64,000 nt of DNA from NCBI RefSeq assembly GCF_017591425.1, contig NW_024465751.1, positions 5,022,001 to 5,086,000 of the forward strand, in the 5' to 3' direction. Under the pieces are notes generated by a model. It did not search any database, was not told the origin of the DNA, and saw only the letters and a list, made by a program, of their open reading frames with translations. Within the stretch, counting starts at the first letter, position 1; each line of letters opens with the position of its first letter. The stretch is from Ochotona curzoniae. Lineage: Eukaryota > Chordata > Mammalia > Lagomorpha > Ochotonidae. The position numbers were made by a program, and so were the translations under genes. Shown in pieces: positions 35,318 to 48,179 of this stretch.

Positions 35318-35720
35318 TAGTTTCCTAATGCTGATATATCAATAGTCACAAAAACTGATTCATCTTTTGCAGTTCAAGAATCCAGAATTCTGAAAATAAA
35401 AATTGACAGAGCTATGCTTTCTCAAGATTCTAGGGAAAGAGCCTTCCTTGACTTGTCCTATCTTTTTGTGGTGTCTGGGTATCAATGGTAACCCTTAGGC
35501 TGCTGGGTACCACTCCCATCTCTGCTTGTGTTTTCACATGGAATTCTCCCTGTGAATCTGTGACCAGACTTCTATAACGACCCCAGTCATGGGGATCAAG
35601 GTCCACCCTTGTCTAGTAACTTTGTGACCTTTGCAGAAACTTCATTCGTGAAATATGCCGCATTCACAGGTACTGAGGTTAGGATTTGAATGTATTTGGG
35701 AGCTAACATAGTTCAAATAC
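35318..35720 (+). mobile_element. MLT1/MaLR-like solo LTR
   Basis: TTTCCTAATGCTGATATATC, TCATCTTTTGCAGTTCAAGA, TTTTCACATGGAATTCTCCC, GTAACTTTGTGACCTTTGCA and GGTTAGGATTTGAATGTATT follow the MaLR LTR order ('...ctcacagttctgga ... cacatgg ... gggttaggacttcaacatat'). It is an old non-coding LTR with no internal genes. Confidence 0.55.
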
Positions 35721-37887
35721 AACCTCATGAGAGCAAAATTCAAAGGAGGGAGGCACAGGAAAGGAGCATAGTAGAAACATAATGGGTACTCAGAGTACAG
35801 CAACGTCAGAATGAAATCACAGTTTATGAGCAAGTGCTGAACAGGAAGCTGGGAGTGTCAGGGAGAATAAGATGACACCCCTGCATGGCGGTGGCTCTAG
35901 GTAGAATGTCTAGTCATTTTTACAGAGACAACTGTGTGGTGCTCTGTGTGGTGCAATTCAGTGCTCGAATTGGCTGTGAAACCCATGCTATCCGTGCTGG
36001 GTGGTGATAAAAGTTATGCCTCTGCTCTGTTTTATTGACAACAGAATGTCAAATAAAAACATGCTTATTTTTATATGAAGTAGGTGCTCGGGATTTCTAA
36101 AAAAAAAATAATGAATACTTCTTTTTCTGTTGAAGAAACCAACTGGGAGAGTAACTCATTGAAGAAGACACACAGGACAAGCAGCAAAGCTAGTGTAGCC
36201 ATGTGCCCATTTGACTCCAGAGTTTCTACTCTCGTGATCACTTCATGACTTCCTAACTGAACTTCTTTACTCCGAGCATTTTATTTCTCTGGCCGTTGTT
36301 GTCTATTTCCCACTGTATATGAAGGTCAGATAACACTTGGCAGCTTGCATCATGTCTTCCTGAAACCATGTAGCAAGATTGGACATCAGGCATGCCATGT
36401 GACAGGGCAGCGGCTTGCTCTGGCTCCATTCCCTCGGATGATACGCTCACTTTCTGCCACAGATGTCAGGCAGAGCCTAGAGGACACAGTGACATTTGGC
36501 ATCTGCAAAAGGCCATTGTAATTCCTCTGTCACAGACATTGACATTCATCGTTTTAATATCCATTGAGAACAGCACCATGTCCTGACCCTCCGCCCACGG
36601 AAACAAACAACATTCAGCAGAATTGGTTTGTCCCTAGGCATTCATCACTGAGTTGAGGGATGAAATGAAATTCAGGTTTTATTAGCCGTAGACTCCAGGA
36701 ATCAAAAGAAAATGCAATAGTCATCTAATAAACATCTTACAAATAGCGATCGAAGCATCATTCCCTTCAAATTAAACACACAAATGTGTGCATGCCCATA
36801 TGTACAGAAACACGTGCACATGGTTATCTGCCAGCGTTTTCCAAATGCTCAGCCTGTTGACATCGCACAGAGAGCTTGATCTTCATTCTTTGAGGACAGA
36901 CTTTTGATTTCAGCTCTGCCAAGTTGAAAAGGAAATTAACATTAAAAATTTTAAAAACTCTTGCCCTGGATTTATTGCATTTACAAGTTATATAATGTAC
37001 ATACTCCACTCTTAAAGGATTTGGTTGATAATTATAAAATAAATATTATTTTTCATAAACTATGATATGTGAATTATATAGTCATTATAATAATGATCTG
37101 GGTTCTAGAAAATTTTCTGATACTAATAATTAACTTCACAGTCCCTTTCCTTGGTAGCCATGATGAAAAGAAAGAATCATTTGCCAAATTTGCCAAAACA
37201 ATATTATGTCAAAAGTTTGGTTTACCAATGATTCTATTGAATGATAGTCTCTCTGCAGAGACTATGAAATTAGCCAAAAGTATTTATTAGAATGACATAG
37301 GTCAAGGCTCAGAAAGGCACAGCTGCCCTTGTCCATAAAAACGGCAGAATAGATTTCTCCTGGCCTAGCTCCATTCCAGAGGCAAAGGAGAGATGCTGGC
37401 TGCAGAGCATGCTCAGGCTTCAGCAACTTTGATATGCATAGCATTGTGATGTCATGTTGAATCACGTGAAGGCACATTTTTAATGATTCCTATGAAAGGC
37501 AGGAAAACAAAGCTTTTTTCTTTTTTTTTTTTCTTTTCTTCTTTTTTTTTTTTATCAATGCACAGAAAAGAAAATTCCGTAGAGGGAAGAGAGTTCAGAC
37601 GCAAACGTTACGTACCGATCTTTTGATACCAGGTAATGGTTGTACTCAGATACATGTGCTTATAAATAAGAGGTCAAGAAAAGCTGAAAACCTGTGAAGA
37701 TGCATTGAATAATCCTAAACAGTGAAATGACATGCTCGGATATGTGTCTCAAAATTATCATTCTGACAACAGCCTGCAGGGTGGATAATGCTTGAGACCA
37801 GATTATTGAGAAGTTCGAAGACATATCAAACAAACAAACAAAAACCAAAAGACAAATTTTAAATGTATCACTTAAAATGGAAGTAGA
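35721..37887. other. Unassigned stretch
   Basis: About 2.2 kb without recognised genes. It includes a T-rich low-complexity tract at 37514-37553. Frames up to 74 codons have no domains. Confidence 0.4.
37514..37553. repeat. Poly-T/pyrimidine tract
   Basis: Nearly uninterrupted T with a few C bases. It could be the reversed tail of an unidentified retroposon, but no body is visible to its right. Confidence 0.85.
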
Positions 37888-38170
37888 GGGGCTGGCATGA
37901 TGGCTCAGCTGGCTAATTTTCCAACTCTAATTCCCGTTCAGCTCCCTGTTGATGGCATGGGAAAACAGTGGAGGATGACTTAAGCCTTGGGTTCCTGTGC
38001 CAATGGGGGAGAACTGGAAGAAGCTCCTGACTCATGGCTTCAGATTGGCTCAGCTCCAGCCATTGCAGCCATTTAGGGAATGAACAAGCAGGTAGAGGAT
38101 CTTTCTCTCTTTGTTTCTCCTCTCCCCTCTGATGTCTGACTTTCCAATAAAATAAATAAATAAATATCTA
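37888..38170 (+). mobile_element. CSINE with deletion near the B box
   Basis: The head GGCTGGCATGATGGCTCAGC goes almost directly to CCCGTTCAGCTCCCTG, so the B-box segment is missing. The 3' half and the tail AATAAAATAAATAAATAAAT are present. Confidence 0.88.
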
Positions 38171-38883
38171 AAGTAAAACACAAAGGAAGTAAAATACAAA
38201 AGATTCTCTATCTGTTTGAATGTGGGAGTACGTTGTGCAGACAGAGTAATCTAGGGTGTTCCCAGGAGTCTAGCACAACTTGCTAGGCACTTTTTCTTTT
38301 ATGAAGAGAAGCACATTTATATATTTCAGAATGATTTGATTTAGATGGCCAATTACCACAGAATAAAGCATAAATAATGCATTATATATACCTCACATTT
38401 ATGTGCTAATTGCCATATACCTATAATTGTAATTTACTATCATTTTGAGCAATTATCATAGAACTTTGCGGTATAAAATATAGATAATAATGTTGTTGAA
38501 CTTTTACACTTTGTTCATCATCTACTTCTTGGTAGCAACAGTAAGAACAAAAATTCTAAAACTAAGGGAATTGCATGGATTAGGAGCAATGTTTGAGATG
38601 TCAGTGGGACTTCAGAGAGGAAGCTTCTGAAAACAATGGCTTGGAAAGAGAAATTCAGTGACCAGAAAGCTCGGGAGAGTGATACATTATATATGAATGA
38701 GGTAGTTGGACCACTGGATGCCTTGGAAAATTCAAAGTAGGTCTAAGTGGTAAACAGAGGAAGAGGGCTTGTAAAGGTAGAGTTAGCAAAAGCAGGCAGA
38801 GGAATAAATAAAATATAGGTGAGAGTGGAAACTGGAGGTGGTTAACACAATTTAAGAAAAAGCAAATGGGTACAGAGCTACAT
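38171..38883. other. Unassigned AT-rich sequence
   Basis: I see no gene and no clear repeat. Confidence 0.4.
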
Positions 38884-39135
38884 AGCGCAAGCTGTGGCTT
38901 GTACGGTTGACACCCCGTATTGCAGTGCTGGTTAGAATTTCAGCTTCCTGCTAATGTGCCTGGGAAGGCAGCTGAAGATGGTTCAAGTGCATCTGTCACT
39001 GCCAGCCACATGAGGGACCCACATAGAATTCATGGCTCCTAGCTTTAAACTGGCCGAGCACAGGCTGCTACAAACTTGTGCCGAGTAAACCACGGAGTGA
39101 GCTCTCTCCCTCTCCCTTTAAGGAAATAAACAGAT
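38884..39135 (+). mobile_element. CSINE, old
   Basis: AGCGCAAGCTGTGGCTTGTA, GCCTGGGAAGGCAGCTGAAG, ATGGCTCCTAGCTTTAAACT and a CT-rich block CTCTCCCTCTCCC align in order. Much is diverged. Confidence 0.65.
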
Positions 39136-39398
39136 GAACAAACAGACAGAAAATAACTAAATCATTTTAAAAGTGAGGTAGAAATAGTTAAGGTATTCAA
39201 ATGCCAAAGAGATATTAAATAAAATGAAAAAAGGAGCTACAGTTGATAAACTCTGCTCCATCATTTACTATTCCATCTTAGCACATATTTCTACAATTCT
39301 GAGTCTGTGGATGAATTCAGGAAGTCATCTTTAAATGTTTACTGTACTAACATTTGTCAGAAAATCCCATCTCCTCTAACTTCAATATATAGTATAAA

Positions 39399-39514
39399 GG
39401 CACTTTCAAAAGTTCATGCAAAATGATATGAAGGGTGAATTTATTTTGAGCAACTTAAACAATTGTGCATAATTTTCCTAAATGGATATTTCCCGTGAAC
39501 TTTTCAAAGATAAC
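39399..39514. mobile_element. Mariner-like MITE with inverted ends
   Basis: CTTTCAAAAGTTCA at 39403-39416 is the inverted partner of TGAACTTTTCAAAG at 39496-39509 with one mismatch. GTGAATTTATTTTGAGC inside resembles the 'aagtttattttggtgc' phrase of HSMAR2-derived elements. It is short and non-coding. Confidence 0.6.
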
Positions 39515-39717
39515 CATATACATAAGGAAAAAAAGGCATCCAAAGAAGAGTCTTCCCAAGCTTTTCTTATTTTATTATTTCTTTCTTTGCCTTTAAAACA
39601 CCCACTATCTATGTAAACACTGCCCATAAATGTCTGACCTCATGCCCTGAGTTATCACTGCATAAGGATGGGCTGCCATCTCTATTCTAAATGCTGCCCC
39701 CTTTTGTTTTCTTACTT

Positions 39718-40036
39718 TAATTTTTGTTGTTGTTGTTGTTGTTGAAAAGGCGCATATACAGAGAGAAGAGATATGGAGAGAAAGATCTTCCATCGGCTGG
39801 TTCACTGCCTAAGTGGCTGCAACAGCCTGAGCTGAGTTAATCCAAAGCCAGGAGACAGGAGCTGCTTCTGGGTCTCCCACATGGGTGTAAGGTCCCGAAG
39901 CTTTGGATCGTCCTCGACTGCTTTCTCAGGCCACAGGCAGGGAGCTGAATGGGAACTGATGCAACTGGAATGCAAACTGGAACCCATATGATATTCTGGT
40001 TCATGTAAGGCAAGAATTTAGCCACTAGGCTGGGCT
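39718..40036 (-). mobile_element. CSINE with TTG-expanded tail
   Basis: The reversed tail contains (TTG)n at 39725-39745. ATACAGAGAGAAGAGATATG, CACATGGGTGTAAGGTCCCG and GCCACAGGCAGGGAGCTGAA lead to the head ending CCACTAGGCTGGGC. Confidence 0.9.
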
Positions 40037-43000
40037 AGCCACTGGGCTAGCCATCTGTTTTATCGACTACTGAAGCTCTGTTTCAGAGAACATCATTTGA
40101 CAATTATGGGCAATGAACCATCGTTTTTGAATGAGTACTGCATTGAGTAATTTGCTTAGTTCTTGGCTATTTGTGATCATTGCCGGTAAGCCTCTTTGTC
40201 TTGATGAGACCAGCGTCCTCCATAACCAATGCTTCTACTCTGCATAAGTTCCTGCAGACTTGAACAAAAACTGGGCATCCTCCTTATTTACATGTATCAT
40301 GTACGTGTGTGTTCCAAACAAAGTCCCGTGTTGCAGTATCACAGAATTGAGCTGGGGCATTTGCCTGGTAGTGAAGTATCCTTGTGACTGAAAGACAGAA
40401 CAAATGTAATTGGCTAAGCCCAATCATGTTTCTACCACTACATTTGAGATTGATGAATCCCAAGCTAATAGACTGAGAATACGTGTGCTGTGTCTCCCAA
40501 ATTAAAGGTGGCTACCAAAGGAGGATATTGGTTTTGTGAGATGTAAAACTTTAACATTTGGGGGGGAGGTTTCATTAAGAAAATGAATATAAATAATGTG
40601 TAATGTGGCATTGATTGGCATTGCAAATGTACTGCATTCAAAGTGGCATTGATAAGGCATTGGAAGTGCCCTGTAAAAGGTCCTGAAACTTTAATATTAA
40701 AGTGTCATGGCACATCTACCTCTAAAATAAGAAAAGAAAAGCTGATGTCCAAATAAAGAGACTGAGCAGGGAGGCAGTGTAGGCAGCCAACACAGAGCAT
40801 CATGGGAGAGCACCTGACTGGGGACAGAGAGAGGAAGGTGTGTGAATGAGGCCTGAGAGTGTGCTCCTTTCTTCAGCTGCACACATTTCATACTCGATGC
40901 AGGAATTTGCAGAGCAGTTTTCAGCCAGGAAAAGAGGAATGCGAAATTTGGTCATAAGCTGTCTGTCCTTACCATTGTCCACAGCTTGCTCAGAAGAGAC
41001 TTGTGGAGAGAACAGCTGTGTGTCCCCAGTACAGCTAATCCTCCTGGAACAAAAATGTTACATAACATAAATGTGTTCAGCTTTCTTCTCTCCTCCCCCA
41101 TAATTTAAAACATCCCAGGGAATGCCAAGTATGGGTGGAGTGTGAATACTAATGGCTGGATCATGCATGAGGCATCCAGCATCTGCACACGCGGGATGAG
41201 CCCAGGGAGTTGAGGGGATGAACATGTTCGCATGCGCAAAGACTCAGTCCTCAGGTCTAGAAAGTTCTGTCATGGGGGCCAGTACCGTGTTCTTCACAGG
41301 GAACTGGAGGGATGTGGAGCAGCACAGAAAGAAACCTGTCTGAGCCACATAGAAAGGCTCCACTGCGGGCCTTGCATAAAGCCCGTGAAAAGCATCTTTT
41401 GCATTAGCTCTGCATTTCTGAACTCTGGGGTTATGGACATTTGTGCCACAGACCTGTGAACGGATGGAGCTCAAGGTCATTTGGTTCAAATCCCTGGTAT
41501 AAAGCAAAAGAACCAAGGTGTCTTAATAGTGGTCCTGGGGACAAAATCTGCTGTATGGCAGGTGGTATGCTCAGTGCTGCTCATGAAGTATTTCTACAGC
41601 AATTCTTTCCCTTCACTAGATATTTTGACCCCACTTTAAAACAAACAAACAAAAAAAACAAAAAGAAGTTTCAAAATAAGAATGCATAGAAAACAGAGCC
41701 TTCAGCCCTTTTTCTCTGTGAACTCACAGCCCAGGGTTTGCACGAACAGAAGATGCCTTTGATAGTCTTGCTGTTCCGCTGTTGTGATTATGGCTGTGAT
41801 TCTTAGTGGGAACACCTACTACGTGATGGATACTGAGATAAACGCCGTGTGTGTGTATGTGTGTGTACTCACAGACATAAAATCCCTTTCCTGTGAACAA
41901 AACATAAAGGCAATTTCTCTAAGATCCTTCATCCATAGCTGATATTGGAACCCTCATCATGATTTCAGTGTTTAAATTGCCTACCAAGGCTCACTTAAAG
42001 GTTAAAGTTCACAGTCCTCCCTAGAACTTGGTGAACTGGACAGCTGGCCCCTCTGTAACAGGCAGCCAGGCAGCCATGGCTGCAGAATTGATGACAAGAT
42101 AGCTAAATAGAGAAAGCTTTCCCAGCAGACAATCTGACACTTGCTTAACGATTCCAAAGTGGCTCTCTCCGAGCAGGAACAGCACGTTCCTAAAGTGCTC
42201 TGTGCCATGAGCTGTGTCAATCACAAGTTCTACTTCCGCCACTGCGTGCAGGTGACCGCAGCTGTGGGCTCGGTGTGCGGCAGCTCTCATGTGCTGCCTT
42301 CCTTTCCACGGTCTGATTGTTAGCTCCTCTGTGGTGGCCAGAGAACCAACTGCCTCAGCACTTAGATGCGAAAGTGCACATTACAGTCCCACACGCCCTG
42401 GCTGAGGAATGCACAGCTCTGTCAATTTTGTACTTCATGTCCTTCCAGTGCAAGCCCGCAATGAGGGCAACACAGACTCACTGAATGTGTTGGGCACAAC
42501 GGCTCGATGCATGAAACCTCAGAGAGAAACGTGACATGGTTTAAAGGATGGAATCGTGGCCAATGCATTTTCAGTAACCTCCTCTGAAGAGGTGGTTTGA
42601 GATAAAAATGGTATCCCACTTAAGAAGTCCTTGTGTTTGTCTGGCAGGGGCAGGAGTCCAGACATTCCAGAAGCTTATGGAAGAAAAACTAGATTTTCAG
42701 TTCCTTGAGGCTTGGGTTTAAATTCTTATTTCAAAAGAATACAAGATGAAAGGACCCCACTAGCTAATTTTAGAGCAAGCTATTTCATCCCTTTGATTGA
42801 CTCAAATAGGGAAAAGGGAGAGGAAATTGAGAAAACAACTGAGATTTTCAAAACCAAGCACTGTCCGTGTTACACTTTTATCCCTCCACATGTAAGGTAA
42901 AATGGTATATTATTGGTATAATTATACCACTTTGTTAGTGTGTGACAACAGAAATCTTATTGAATATACTGACATGATAAAATAATCAATGGACTCATTA

Positions 43001-44607
43001 AATGGGAGATGGTATGGAAACCGTGCTATGCCTTTATAATACAGCTACTTTGTTTCTAGAACAGGACAGTGGGTCAGGGAAAGGAAATGGAAAGGGGGCT
43101 TAGAGATCATTAGAATCCGTGTGAAGCACAGGCATGTTGCAGTTACAGTATATAGTTACAATATAGAGACATAGTTACAATATAGAGTCAGAGAGCTAGG
43201 TAGTGAGAGGCTGGACCAAAGCACTGGTTTGTGTTTTTATCTGAGACAAAGAACTTCAACAATGCTTTATCAAGCATCTATAGTCCTGTTGGAAGATGTA
43301 CCAAACGAAGTTAAAATCATGAAAGGGTTGACAATCTGAGTTCTGAAATCGTTTGCAGATGGAGCACATTTGCTGCAAACCAGAATCGAATGGGGTGATA
43401 ACACACCCTCAGCCTTCGGGAGGACTGGCTCTGGCAAACCCACCTACTTCCTGGAAAAAACCAGGGCAGAAAGCCCGACATGCCTGAGGCCGAGAAGGAA
43501 CCAGCAGCAGCTGCTCCTGAATACCTGCTCCTGTGGGATGGAGGGTGGAAGAAGCCCCGTCCGCCCCAGACCTCCCTGTCTCGAGTGCCTCGGATCTAAG
43601 TTCCGTCTGTCTCTCCAGGTCTTGGCATCTGTAGCTGCTAGAGAAGACAGAAGAAAAGATGTCTCCAAAGGAACGGAGAATGGGGATTGAGAACTAAAGG
43701 GGGAAAGTGTGCCTTGATTCACTTTCCTTCATCAACCTCCTTCTATATAACATGAAAATCTGACCAGCAAGCGTTCTACCATGAGCTCCTTTGCACTGTC
43801 CTGATTCCCTGGGACCTAACTTCCATGTTGCTCTTCCTAGCACACACCACTCCATGCCTTTCCTACAGAAGTCTATTCAGTTCATGAGGATAACCCGTTG
43901 TTGCTCTGATCAGCCATGTAAGATGCCCTCTCTGCCTGAAATTCTCACACTCCAAGTCCCACACCTAACGCCAACATACAAACATCTAAGTATCTCTGTG
44001 TGCTGAGTCCTTGCAGACCTCCCTGAAAGACACAGGACTGAGTAGCTCAGCACCCCTCCTTGCATTCTAAGGAATTCCTGGGTCACACTGAACAGAATTT
44101 ATGACACTGCATTGGTAGCATCTAACTTTCTTTTGTTGTAATGTACTATAATACAGTCAGTGTGTTACCAGAAAAGTACAGGGGGTTTGATCCTTATTCT
44201 AACATAGAAATAAAAAGCTGGGAATCGGTTGCAGACAGAGAAGTTTTATTTTCCAAATGAGCAGATGAATGTAGGAAAAAGAGGGGAAGGGGAGAGCACT
44301 TCCCAGTAGAGAGCTGGGGTGCCTGTTGAAATGAGTGAGGGTCACCCAAGGTTTTCGGAACGGTCTGGGGCTTTTAAGCATCCTCTGACCCCTCCTTGTC
44401 TGGGCAGGAACCTGCAGGTCAGAAGTTCCCCACTGGTGGTCTCAGCCAGTTAGCAAAAGGTTGGGCAGTTCTTGTGCCACCCACTTGAAAGTGGGGCCAA
44501 GATTTTAGCAGGATTTGATGATCTCATGTGGGCTCATGGGATAAGGTGCCTGTGGTGAAGTATTTTTTTTTCCAGATTTAGCAGAATTCTTAGGTCTTTG
44601 TCAGGTA
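40037..44607. other. Long SINE-free unassigned block
   Basis: About 4.6 kb shows no CSINE, no LINE-1 and no recognised gene. It holds a TG run at 41847-41866. The most GC-rich part is 43365-43640, where a 106-codon plus frame and a 92-codon minus frame overlap. Neither shows a domain, and the overlap suggests base composition rather than coding. Confidence 0.45.
41847..41866. repeat. (TG)n run
   Basis: Short, interrupted TG repeat. Confidence 0.85.
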
Positions 44608-44890
44608 TTCAGTAAATAAATAACAATACCTAACAATTATCGAACACTTACTAAGTGCACAGTTTAAGAGCTTTAAGGTTATTATGATTGATTCTTTCAA
44701 CTGCCTTGAAAGAAAATGGCATCATAATCTCCAACTGAAAAAGGGCACAGAGTGAAGGGAGCTTAGTGGAAGCTGCCTAGGTTCCTATTTGTGGAAACAA
44801 GATGGAATGGATGAAATTTGCCTTGGTAACCTCTCCTCTTAGCTGCGCAGTTCCTTGTTACAGATCCAATGCTCTTACCCATGTCACTTA
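44608..44890 (-). mobile_element. MIR
   Basis: AATAACAATACCTAACAATT, CGAACACTTACTAAGTGCAC, GGCATCATAATCTCCAACTG and GCACAGAGTGAAGGGAGC, then ATGCTCTTACCCATGTCAC, follow the reverse complement of MIR from tail to head. Confidence 0.65.
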
Positions 44891-44982
44891 TTTTCCTAAT
44901 GACACTCTCACCTGTTTGGCACTCATCCAAGGTGCCTGTTGCTTTATTAGTGGATCCTGGTTGGCACTGATGTTCAGTGTCA

Positions 44983-45007
44983 ATGTATAAATATTTTTTT
45001 GCCAGTT
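44983..45007 (+). repeat. Exact 25-bp direct repeat, left copy
   Basis: It starts ATGTATAAATA, has a seven-T run, and ends GCCAGTT. An identical copy begins at 45809. Confidence 0.97.
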
Positions 45008-45808
45008 GACATTTGGATGCAAGGTCTAGAGAGGGATTCTCTCCATTCCAGTTCTGACGATTTCTGTGAAAAATAAGGTTTTAGCAAGGCAAGTCCTGTG
45101 GCTGCTAGCAACATATCCTATCACGTTCCTGAGCGTCCAGTCCAAAGAACTGCTTCACCATTTTCGTTGTATTTGTTAAAGTAGAGATTTGGGTCAGAGA
45201 GTGGCACTGCTATTTCCTAAAAAGTGCTAGTCATGTCCTGAAGACACTATCAAAACCTTTCCAACTCTGTTCTATTGTAACATTCCTTCCCCATCCATAA
45301 AAACATGACTTTGATGGTAAAGACAACATTTTATGTAAGCTTGGAAGCTTCGGCTGTAAAAAGGGATGGAAACAATCATCCTTGAGAAACAGCATGATGC
45401 CATGAACGAGTCGAGTTCATGGGACTTGGGGAAATCTGGCTGAGTGTTGTAAAAAGCTTGTTTTCACTGCCTTCCTATAACAATCTGCTAACACTTGGTG
45501 TGGGTTGGGGGAAATGGTGGTGGTTGTAGTGGTGAGCTACTTCCTTTGGTACTTTATTTGGTTGTTATTAGCAATAATAATGCATGCATGTAAGAACACA
45601 TTCACTCAGGACAAGCAGCAGCCCAATGAGAGTCTAGTGCACCTAGGAGTGTGTATCGAGGGCCAGACATGAATAGAATTAGAACTACCGGATGTGTCCA
45701 ATGGTAAATTCCTGAAAGGCAATGAATTCTCCTTTTAGGATTCACACTGTTCCTTTTAAGTGTATGGTAACTGTGGATAATAAGTACGCTCACATGGATC
45801 AAGTCCCG

Positions 45809-45833
45809 ATGTATAAATATTTTTTTGCCAGTT
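45809..45833 (+). repeat. Exact 25-bp direct repeat, right copy
   Basis: It is identical to 44983-45007 and bounds an 801-bp segment. It could be a large target duplication or a microduplication junction. Confidence 0.97.
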
Positions 45834-48179
45834 AAATTGTTCCTCTGTGATATTTATTTGTGATAAGCCATCACTTATAATTCCATATGAATGTGATATT
45901 TGATTAGATGTGACTAGGAAGAGGATACACCTCTTTTGAAAACAAAGACGGATAATATCTTGAGCCTGAGACTCTGGTCTCTGAAATTCACAATGAAATA
46001 ACCTTGATGATCACTGTGACATCACAAGACATTGATGAGGAGCCAAAGAGTGCAGAAAAATGGCATCACACTGTATCCAACTATTGTACCTTCAAATCAA
46101 CCATATGGAATTTAAAGAAAATAAATGTTCACCCTTAGAAGTTTGACATAGGAGAGAAAGCCAACAGGCTTTATATGGTTAATAGAGGCAATATTTATAA
46201 GCACACAGGAAACTATTTTTATTCAAGTATAATGAATAATTTGCTAAGCAGCAGATTCACCCAAAGATGTCAAAAATTTCTTGTGCAGTAGTAAGTGTAC
46301 AGTTCATGGGAGTATTCAAATAGACACTGATTATATAGCAGTATGGCAGTGCACATTCCAGCATTAGATGTGGTTTTTGATAAAAATAATAAAGTAGAAA
46401 AGAACAGATCCTGTATTGCATTATATGTGTTTGAATTTGCTTTGAAAACCAGGGAGCTCCTTGTTCAAAATTCCAAGATGTTCAGAAGCAGTTCAGGCAA
46501 TTGGACTGACTCATCATGCTATCAGAAACTGGTGGAATGCATATTTTTTCATTTGATCATTGTTAGTAGGTTTCATTCTCAATGCTTGTCATAATAAAGT
46601 TAACGATGATGATGGTTTAAAAAAAAAGCCTTAGTATCACCATTTTGTGAAACTACCATGCACAAAGAATTTTTCCTATTGATTTTAATGTGTCAATGTA
46701 TTTACATGCTGCATGTAACATGTTAGGGTTCCATGTTAGCTGTGGAACTACATACTTCACATCAAGGTTGCAACAAACCTTTATGTACACGTGAAACAGA
46801 GGTCAAGGCAGGTCCTTCCTATCAGCACCGCACAACTTCACTGGAAGCCCACCAGAAAGAAATCTTTTTAAAATTTTTCTGGCAAAAAATATGTGCTAGA
46901 ACTTTCTCCTGGAGAAAAGTGGCTTAAGGAAAAGGAATGATCCATAGGGGCTGATCAAACAGCCATAAGTTCTAGGACAGTAGTTCATAATTTTGACATC
47001 GGCAATGCCCATTGATCCTTTCAATAGCCCTGTGTATTAAACACCAAAGGAAACCCAGGAATACAGAGTTGGGTATTAATGCCCAAAACTGCGACATGAA
47101 ACCACCCACACTGTGACCTCAGAAGCCGTACCTCTGTGCTGAAGATCACTAGGGGAGGCAACGCTTGTTTCAATGTCTGTCATTCCCTGAAATTTGATAA
47201 CAGAGATGTGCCAGCCACCTTGAAATAGAAAATGGAATAAAATTACACATCGCGGCAAGCCCAGAGCCAACACTTTTCCTGTTATGGCTTTCCATGAATT
47301 TGCTGGGTCCAGTAAATTTCTAACGAGGTGAATGCTCACCGCCACTTAACCAGGCACACAAGTTCAGGCTGGCACCACAATTGAGAGCACTATTCCTGCC
47401 ACTGCTTAGCAAGGCACAGATTCCTGGATTAACAAGTCATTCTCTAGAAACAGGCTGGATCTTTGAAACAGCACATTCCACGTATCAGTTCCCAAGAACC
47501 TCACTCACACAACCCTGGGCTGATGTCCCCTGGGCAGTTCAACGACCTGACAAAGATTCTCTTCTAGGTTGCTTCACCTGACCTCCTGAGACTGGTGTGC
47601 GTGTTGAGGACAATCTGGGTCATTGGAAGACAGAACCATCCTCTTTCTGGCAGACAGTTATTGACCAGGCTACTCCTGCAGGGTTTATAGGCTAAAGGAG
47701 ACTTAGATGCGTCTCTGCCCATTATCCGCTGTTCCCCTAACACTGGCTGGGTGACTGTGCTAATAGTACAGCATTAGTGTGGGCTGGGTTGAATTCCAGT
47801 CCCCCACATCCTGTATTTTAATGGTGCTCTCTAATTCCCTATATTTTGTGGGTTGTTTTTTTTTTTGAGAATGAATTAATGTAACTTTTTGAAGTGCTCT
47901 ACAAGGTATATGGCTGCCCCTAAGGAATGGTGAATACGCACTGGGCAATGATTCGTTATTATTCATTATTATTACTGCTATTATTGCTCTCGGTGTTTTT
48001 TTTTAAAGAGTCAATATTGGGATTGCCAGTGTTTGGAGGGTAAAATCCTGGAGAAATCCTACATACCTCCAAGGAAAAATTGAGTCCCATGGACATGAAT
48101 TAGAGTTTAGACATCTATCCTAGTACATTACTAAAAACTGGACATGCAGTCTATCTTTGGAAAAATTCAGTGCAAGCTT

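Larger units (their letters stand above)
44891..48179. other. Unassigned block with a 25-bp direct repeat
   Basis: About 3.3 kb with no recognised gene and no SINE. The notable item is the exact duplication at 44983-45007 and 45809-45833. A segment near 46290-46380 vaguely resembles an old repeat but could not be assigned. Confidence 0.4.

Noticed and set aside
42002..42323. Possible processed pseudogene (frames on both strands, GC-richer)
   Set aside because: I could not recognise any parent protein, and there is no A tail or target duplication.
43370..43722. Overlapping 106- and 92-codon frames on opposite strands
   Set aside because: The GC-richer composition explains both. No domain, splice context or start context was convincing.
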